In this document: in pieces, positions 35,714-39,544 of the stretch
Layout of the letters: every line of letters starts with the position of its first letter
Position numbering within the stretch: position 1 is the stretch's first letter
IMG/VR virus record: IMGVR_UViG_3300047462_000128
Span: 1 to 39,544 of that record
Direction: 5' to 3' (one strand)
Length of the DNA stretch: 39,544 bases
Origin: a virus
Translations under genes and position numbers: made by a program
Notes under the pieces: generated by a model
Told to the model about the DNA's origin: nothing
The model's database searches: none
What the model saw: only the letters and a program-made list of their open reading frames with translations

Positions 35714-37703
35714 ACGAGGGTGCATTTGCCGTGTTGATCGCACCAACGGCGAAAAGGCGGGTCAGCCTCGGCCTCCACATCTCAATCATCCTATCCCACG
35801 CGGGTGTGTTTGGTGTCACCTTAGACGACGCATGGATGAAATTGCGTCCCACGACTGTGTTTGCCAACGTATCCAAGATGTTATAGGTGCCCTTCAAAAT
35901 CACGTGGGAAAGCATCACTTTACCAAGCAAACCAAGATGGACACTCCCAGCAAGAAGCCCCTCAACGGTCTGTTTTGCAGCTCCCATAGAAGACAGCCCG
36001 CTCGCCAATGCACCTGCTTGCGGGCTGATAAGATGGCTTCGCGCGTTAGCTGCGGCATCGGCCTTAACAAAGTCCCTTAGCTGATCAAAAACATCTCCCC
36101 ATTTACCCGTTTGAAACTCTTTTGCAACCTCAAGCCGCCCTGGTGTGAAGAAGTTGTTAAACTTCACCGGGTTGATGTGGCCTGTCGCCGGGTTGATGCT
36201 TCTTGCCACCCCTTGTTTGAGGGCAAGGTTAAGCACGTTTTGCTTTCCCGAATCACTCATCATAGGAGCCAAGACCTTTGCCGCATCTGTATCCGCAGTG
36301 TCAATCATCCCGTGGACGGCCAAGAGCTGCTCTTGAGGGTCTTTTGATAAGAGAGCCGCACCATATTTTTTGAGAGGGCGCAGCCTATCCACGTATTGTG
36401 ATTGCATCCCGTCGAACACTTTTTGCCCCGCAGGTGTATGGGTGAGGGCGTTGCGAAGGCTCTGGTCAAGTTGGGACTTTATTCCCAACAGCGCATTAGT
36501 TGCTTTGCGATTTCCCTCACCCACCGCGTTTTGCAGATGATCTCCAATCTGGGAAGAGAGTTGTGAGAGAGTGGAGAAATCGCTCTTTGCTTTCGGCAGC
36601 AAATCAAGACCCTGCGCCTCCAACTTTTGCACTACCGGCGCCATTTTGGGATCGGTCAAGGGTGTACTAAACTGTGCTTGGGTCTCCTCAAAATTCTTAC
36701 CCTTCGGAGCCACCAAATGATCCAGCGCCCTAATTGTACTCGACAGGGCTTGTTTGCTTACATCGTCTTTGGTGAGTTGCGGCAGCAAAGCCCTCGCTTC
36801 TTCCACCTTCGGTGTAATTTGCGAAAGGTCAACCCCTCCACTTTCCCCCACCATTTGGTCCAGTCGTTGCGAACGCATGGCAAATTGCTTGTCCATGTTT
36901 TGCACCTGGGCACTCACCTCAGCCATACCCTGCGACACATCGGGTTTCCAATTCTTCACCGCAAGCATTACTGCTTTGAGCGGTCCTTCCACCGCATGGC
37001 TGTTTGCAAGCTTTGTAACCAACTTACCCGCAAGGGCACCACCGCCGCCAAGCAACACACTAAGCGCCGCTCCGTCTTCCGCGCCACTAACCCGCTGCGT
37101 ATTTCGCTCTTCGGTTGTGTCACCACTCTCTTCCTGGGCCGCACCCGCGGCAGCGCCGCCGCCCACAACACCCAGAGCCTTCCCCGCACCCTCACCAAGC
37201 TTAACAGCTTCCGCAGCCTTGCCAATCACCTTAAAACTACCGAGAAGGCCACCCCCAAATAGAAGCGGCGCCGCCTGTCCGATGAATTGGCCTGACTGTC
37301 CCGCAAGGGTATCCCCACCACCTTGCCGGATCATGGCATTGCTGGCTTTGTCTGTGTAATTTCCCACCTGCTTACCGAGGTTTCCCAAATGAAGCACATC
37401 GGCGAGGGTCTGAACAGTCCCGCCAATCCCTTTCACAATCCCTGAATTTATTCCTTGTGCAAAGTCATCGATCACCGGGAGATGTGGCAAACTATCCACA
37501 TCTTTTTGGGCTTTTTCTACCAGCACCTGTTTCTGTGCATAGCTTTTCATCACCCCGTTGATCACATCCACGGACGTACCTGCGGGAAACTCGTGGAGGG
37601 AGCCATCCGCTGCTTGTGCGGTGATGGGCGCCACAGCTGTTTGCGGAGGTGCTTGAACAGGGGTCGGTGCAGGCGCCCCTGTCTGCGCTATTTGCCCACT
37701 CAC
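35679..37703 (-). CDS. Ejection protein, P22 gp16-like by position
   Basis: 674 aa from GTG 37703, overlapping the preceding stop (GTGA). The N-terminus is Pro/Ala/Gln-rich, then GTSVDVINGVMKSYAQKQ and two Gly/Ala hydrophobic stretches near residues 140-230 (LLFGGGLLGSFKVIGKAAEA; LGVVGGGAAAGAAQEE) that could insert into membrane. The rest is long helices. It is last in the series gp7-, gp20-, gp16-like. It probably enters the cell and helps form the trans-envelope channel. No lytic motif is seen. Confidence 0.7.
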   Translation of the reverse strand: MSGQIAQTGAPAPTPVQAPPQTAVAPITAQAADGSLHEFPAGTSVDVINGVMKSYAQKQVLVEKAQKDVDSLPHLPVIDDFAQGINSGIVKGIGGTVQTLADVLHLGNLGKQVGNYTDKASNAMIRQGGGDTLAGQSGQFIGQAAPLLFGGGLLGSFKVIGKAAEAVKLGEGAGKALGVVGGGAAAGAAQEESGDTTEERNTQRVSGAEDGAALSVLLGGGGALAGKLVTKLANSHAVEGPLKAVMLAVKNWKPDVSQGMAEVSAQVQNMDKQFAMRSQRLDQMVGESGGVDLSQITPKVEEARALLPQLTKDDVSKQALSSTIRALDHLVAPKGKNFEETQAQFSTPLTDPKMAPVVQKLEAQGLDLLPKAKSDFSTLSQLSSQIGDHLQNAVGEGNRKATNALLGIKSQLDQSLRNALTHTPAGQKVFDGMQSQYVDRLRPLKKYGAALLSKDPQEQLLAVHGMIDTADTDAAKVLAPMMSDSGKQNVLNLALKQGVARSINPATGHINPVKFNNFFTPGRLEVAKEFQTGKWGDVFDQLRDFVKADAAANARSHLISPQAGALASGLSSMGAAKQTVEGLLAGSVHLGLLGKVMLSHVILKGTYNILDTLANTVVGRNFIHASSKVTPNTPAWDRMIEMWRPRLTRLFAVGAINTANAPSSNSPQTPMSNQ

Positions 37704-39316
37704 TGTATAAGGTTCCCTTGCGCATCATATTTGTAGGTAGGGGCAGCGCCTTGGGCCGCTGCAGATGCAGATGTTGGTTCGGCGCCCGCATCACTTTGCG
37801 CCGCAGGTTGCTGCCCACTATCCAGGGGAATTGCAGAAGCATCAGCATCGCCCACCGCGCTTGCCGGCAAATACGGCAGGTATTGCGCAGCTAGCTGGTC
37901 ATCACTAAGATTGCCGAGATTATCTTTGTTCCATATGTCGGTCAACTCCGGCGGGACAATCTGACCAGCAGCTGCGGTATTGACCACAAGACTTTTCACT
38001 TGTCGATTGATCAAAGCACCGCCCGCTTGTATCTTCGCCATCGCGTTGGGCTCGGCCTCGGACCAAGTGGGCAAGAGATCCTGCACTTGCTGTTGGATAC
38101 CCTGCGCCCGACTTCCCCCAAAGGATCGTTCAATCGCACCCGCTTGGACGATGGCATGGTTACGGGCAGCCTCGTAGGCGTTCGCGATTGTGGCACTTGG
38201 CCCCAAGGGCGAAAGACCCAGCTTAATCAACATGCTGTTGATAATCCGGGAAGGCTTACCAGCCCCTTCTTTCTGCCCAACCGCCGCAAGTTGACCAAGG
38301 GTCTGCACTGTCCCTTGCCACGCCACAAGTGCCGCCGCTTGCTGCTGGATGGCTTGCGGCGCGGGTTTCCGTGCGTCAATCAGCGGCCCCACCCACGCCG
38401 TCGAGCCATCTTGATAGGACAAAAGTTTGCGATTATATCCCGGCGTGAACTGCTTCCACTCTTGCTTCACCGGGTTCATAGCCTTGGCCATCGCATCCAT
38501 CGCCCTACCAGTATCACCCTGGGCAAGATCCCCTAACGCTTGCGCCTTCGCAGACCCATTCGCCACCGAGGGCGGGGGATCGTTTGGCAGTGCCGCACTT
38601 GCTTGCTGAAGGGTCATCCCGCCCGTCGCTAGGCTGAGGGTCATTGCACCAAGGTCGGTGATCTTCTTTGGATCAGCGAGTGGTGGCGGCGCCCCTGGTA
38701 CTTTGGGCGCCGGGCTATTTGTCGCACCCCCTGCCACGTTGGGATCATTTGACAACGAGGTGGCGGTGGAATCTGGATCAGCTGAGGCGCCCATCCCAAT
38801 GATCGCTTTGGTAATCGCGAGTTGGTTGTGAGTCTCAAGCTGCGTTCGCTCGGTTTCCGCAGCGTAGTAGCCCGCCTGGGCCATCGAGGCAGCCGCACCT
38901 GCCCGATCTCCCACCGCCGAGGCTTGCGCCGCAATCGTTTCCGCGGCCGTCTTTGCCACGTTTGCCGCTGCCTGCTTCTGTTGAAGTTGCAGGATTTGAG
39001 GGGTTGCAGCAGAGGTAAGGCCATCAACCTTGTTTTGAAAACCCTGATCAACAATCTTCAGCTTATTGAGGGAAAGGTTTTGCTGGTCCAGTTGGTTCTG
39101 CACCATCTGTTCGTAGAGTTTTTGGCCTTGATCCCCCAACTTCCCTACGAGGAATTGCTGTTGCTGCTGGGGTTGCAACCCTTTTGCTTGCGCCAAAACT
39201 TGGGCGGTGTAGGAATTTGTAACCCCCTGTCCGAGTGCGCCTCCAAGAGTTTGGCCGAGCGCATTAGCCAGACCACCAGTGCCAACATTTGTTTGATCAA
39301 GATAAATAGTTGCCAT
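37700..39316 (-). CDS. Ejection protein, P22 gp20-like by position
   Basis: 538 aa from ATG 39316 (AGGTG about five bases upstream), seven bases after the stop of the gp7-like gene. Ala/Gln-rich: NALGQTLGGALGQGV at the start, a Gln run (PQQQQQFLVG), a coiled segment (LQQKQAAANVAKTAAETIAA), a Pro-rich middle and RSFGGSRAQGIQQQVQDLLP near residue 410. It resembles pilot proteins that are stored in the head and ejected before DNA. The assignment is from order and composition. Confidence 0.7.
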   Translation of the reverse strand: MATIYLDQTNVGTGGLANALGQTLGGALGQGVTNSYTAQVLAQAKGLQPQQQQQFLVGKLGDQGQKLYEQMVQNQLDQQNLSLNKLKIVDQGFQNKVDGLTSAATPQILQLQQKQAAANVAKTAAETIAAQASAVGDRAGAAASMAQAGYYAAETERTQLETHNQLAITKAIIGMGASADPDSTATSLSNDPNVAGGATNSPAPKVPGAPPPLADPKKITDLGAMTLSLATGGMTLQQASAALPNDPPPSVANGSAKAQALGDLAQGDTGRAMDAMAKAMNPVKQEWKQFTPGYNRKLLSYQDGSTAWVGPLIDARKPAPQAIQQQAAALVAWQGTVQTLGQLAAVGQKEGAGKPSRIINSMLIKLGLSPLGPSATIANAYEAARNHAIVQAGAIERSFGGSRAQGIQQQVQDLLPTWSEAEPNAMAKIQAGGALINRQVKSLVVNTAAAGQIVPPELTDIWNKDNLGNLSDDQLAAQYLPYLPASAVGDADASAIPLDSGQQPAAQSDAGAEPTSASAAAQGAAPTYKYDAQGNLIQ

Positions 39317-39323
39317 GTTTCAC

Positions 39324-39544
39324 CTAAAATAGAGAAGCTATAGCATTTGCAAAGTCGCTGGCGCCGCCCGCCAAGCCATTTCCGACCGCGCTGCCAAAAC
39401 CAGAGGAGCCACCCACCGAACTGAGCAAGCCTTGCAAGAGGCCGCTTGTGCCGCTGCTCGCAACTTGATTTTGGCCCATTGTACCGGCAGTGCTGCCAGC
39501 GAGGACTTGTGAGTTTGTTGTATTATTTTGTGCAAGTTGGTTTA
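39324..39544 (-). CDS. 3' end of the gp7-like ejection protein gene (second copy of the overlap)
   Basis: This is the same gene as at 1-877. The stop codon TAG (minus strand) at 39324-39326 is visible only here. Compared with the left copy there is T instead of C at 39422, giving Ser in place of Gly. It should be counted once. Confidence 0.85.
   Translation of the reverse strand, partial: NQLAQNNTTNSQVLAGSTAGTMGQNQVASSGTSGLLQGLLSSVGGSSGFGSAVGNGLAGGASDFANAIASLF
39326..39544. repeat. Terminal redundancy of the window, right copy
   Basis: Matches 1-219 with one difference. See the left copy for the interpretation. Confidence 0.9.

Noticed and set aside
36627-37359. Two ~200-residue plus-strand frames opposite the gp16-like gene
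   Set aside because: They are mirror frames of Ala/Gly/Gln-rich coding DNA without a start signal.
1-39544. Diversity-generating retroelement, CRISPR array, tRNA genes, integrase or lysogeny repressor
   Set aside because: None of the expected motifs or repeat structures was seen; the fibre genes have no template/variable repeat pair.

Overview
The window is one complete circularly permuted or circularised genome of a tailed phage, most likely a podovirus with a P22-type virion. Bases 1-219 reappear at 39326-39544 with a single difference (C at 97, T at 39422), so the unique unit is about 39,325 bp and one gene runs across the junction. No integrase, lysogeny repressor, RNA polymerase, tRNA, rRNA, CRISPR array or insertion sequence was recognised. 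This fits a virulent phage that relies on host RNA polymerase. The host cannot be named from the sequence; the moderately GC-rich coding and the enzyme set only suggest a Gram-negative bacterium.

Layout. A non-coding hub of about 750 bp (20297-21052) separates two large divergent gene blocks. The leftward block (minus strand, 20296 down through 1 and on to 35679 across the junction) holds virion, packaging and lysis-associated genes. In order of transcription these are: small genes and a PD-(D/E)XK-like nuclease, small terminase, a possible XhlA-like membrane protein, an SGNH-esterase tail spike and accessory structural proteins, a Met/Lys-rich microprotein, large terminase, a PurD-like ATP-grasp enzyme, portal, an FmdB-like zinc ribbon, scaffold, major capsid, decoration, adaptor, collar-type fibre, nozzle, a gp14-like GNAT protein and three ejection proteins. 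The order from portal to ejection proteins is that of P22 (1-8-5-4-10-14-7-20-16), although sequence identity to P22 is not obvious by eye.

The rightward block (plus strand, 21053-35713) starts with small unrecognised early genes and continues with zinc-ribbon and ribbon-helix-helix-like proteins. Then come a Cas4/AddB-like Fe-S nuclease, ATP-dependent DNA ligase, a Sak4-like ATPase, a DUF669-like ssDNA-binding candidate, a GH108 muramidase, a ParB-methyltransferase fusion, a uracil-DNA-glycosylase/exonuclease/polymerase, MazG and a DUF3987-like ATPase. Most genes touch or overlap by 1-4 bases (ATGA, GTGA, TGATG), so translational coupling is likely. The two blocks converge with a 35-base overlap at 35679-35713.

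The most notable points are: (i) a family A DNA polymerase cut cleanly into two genes just before catalytic motif A, with MazG and another small gene between the halves; (ii) a nearly full-length PurD-like ATP-grasp enzyme between terminase and portal; (iii) a dispersed 30-bp dyad, TGCGAA-N18-TTCGCA, at three intergenic sites with further half-sites, most of them pointing in the direction of transcription; (iv) direct repeats and hairpins in the divergent hub; and (v) a small-terminase gene separated from the large-terminase gene by spike and membrane-protein genes. All functions were assigned by reading motifs; no database search was possible.
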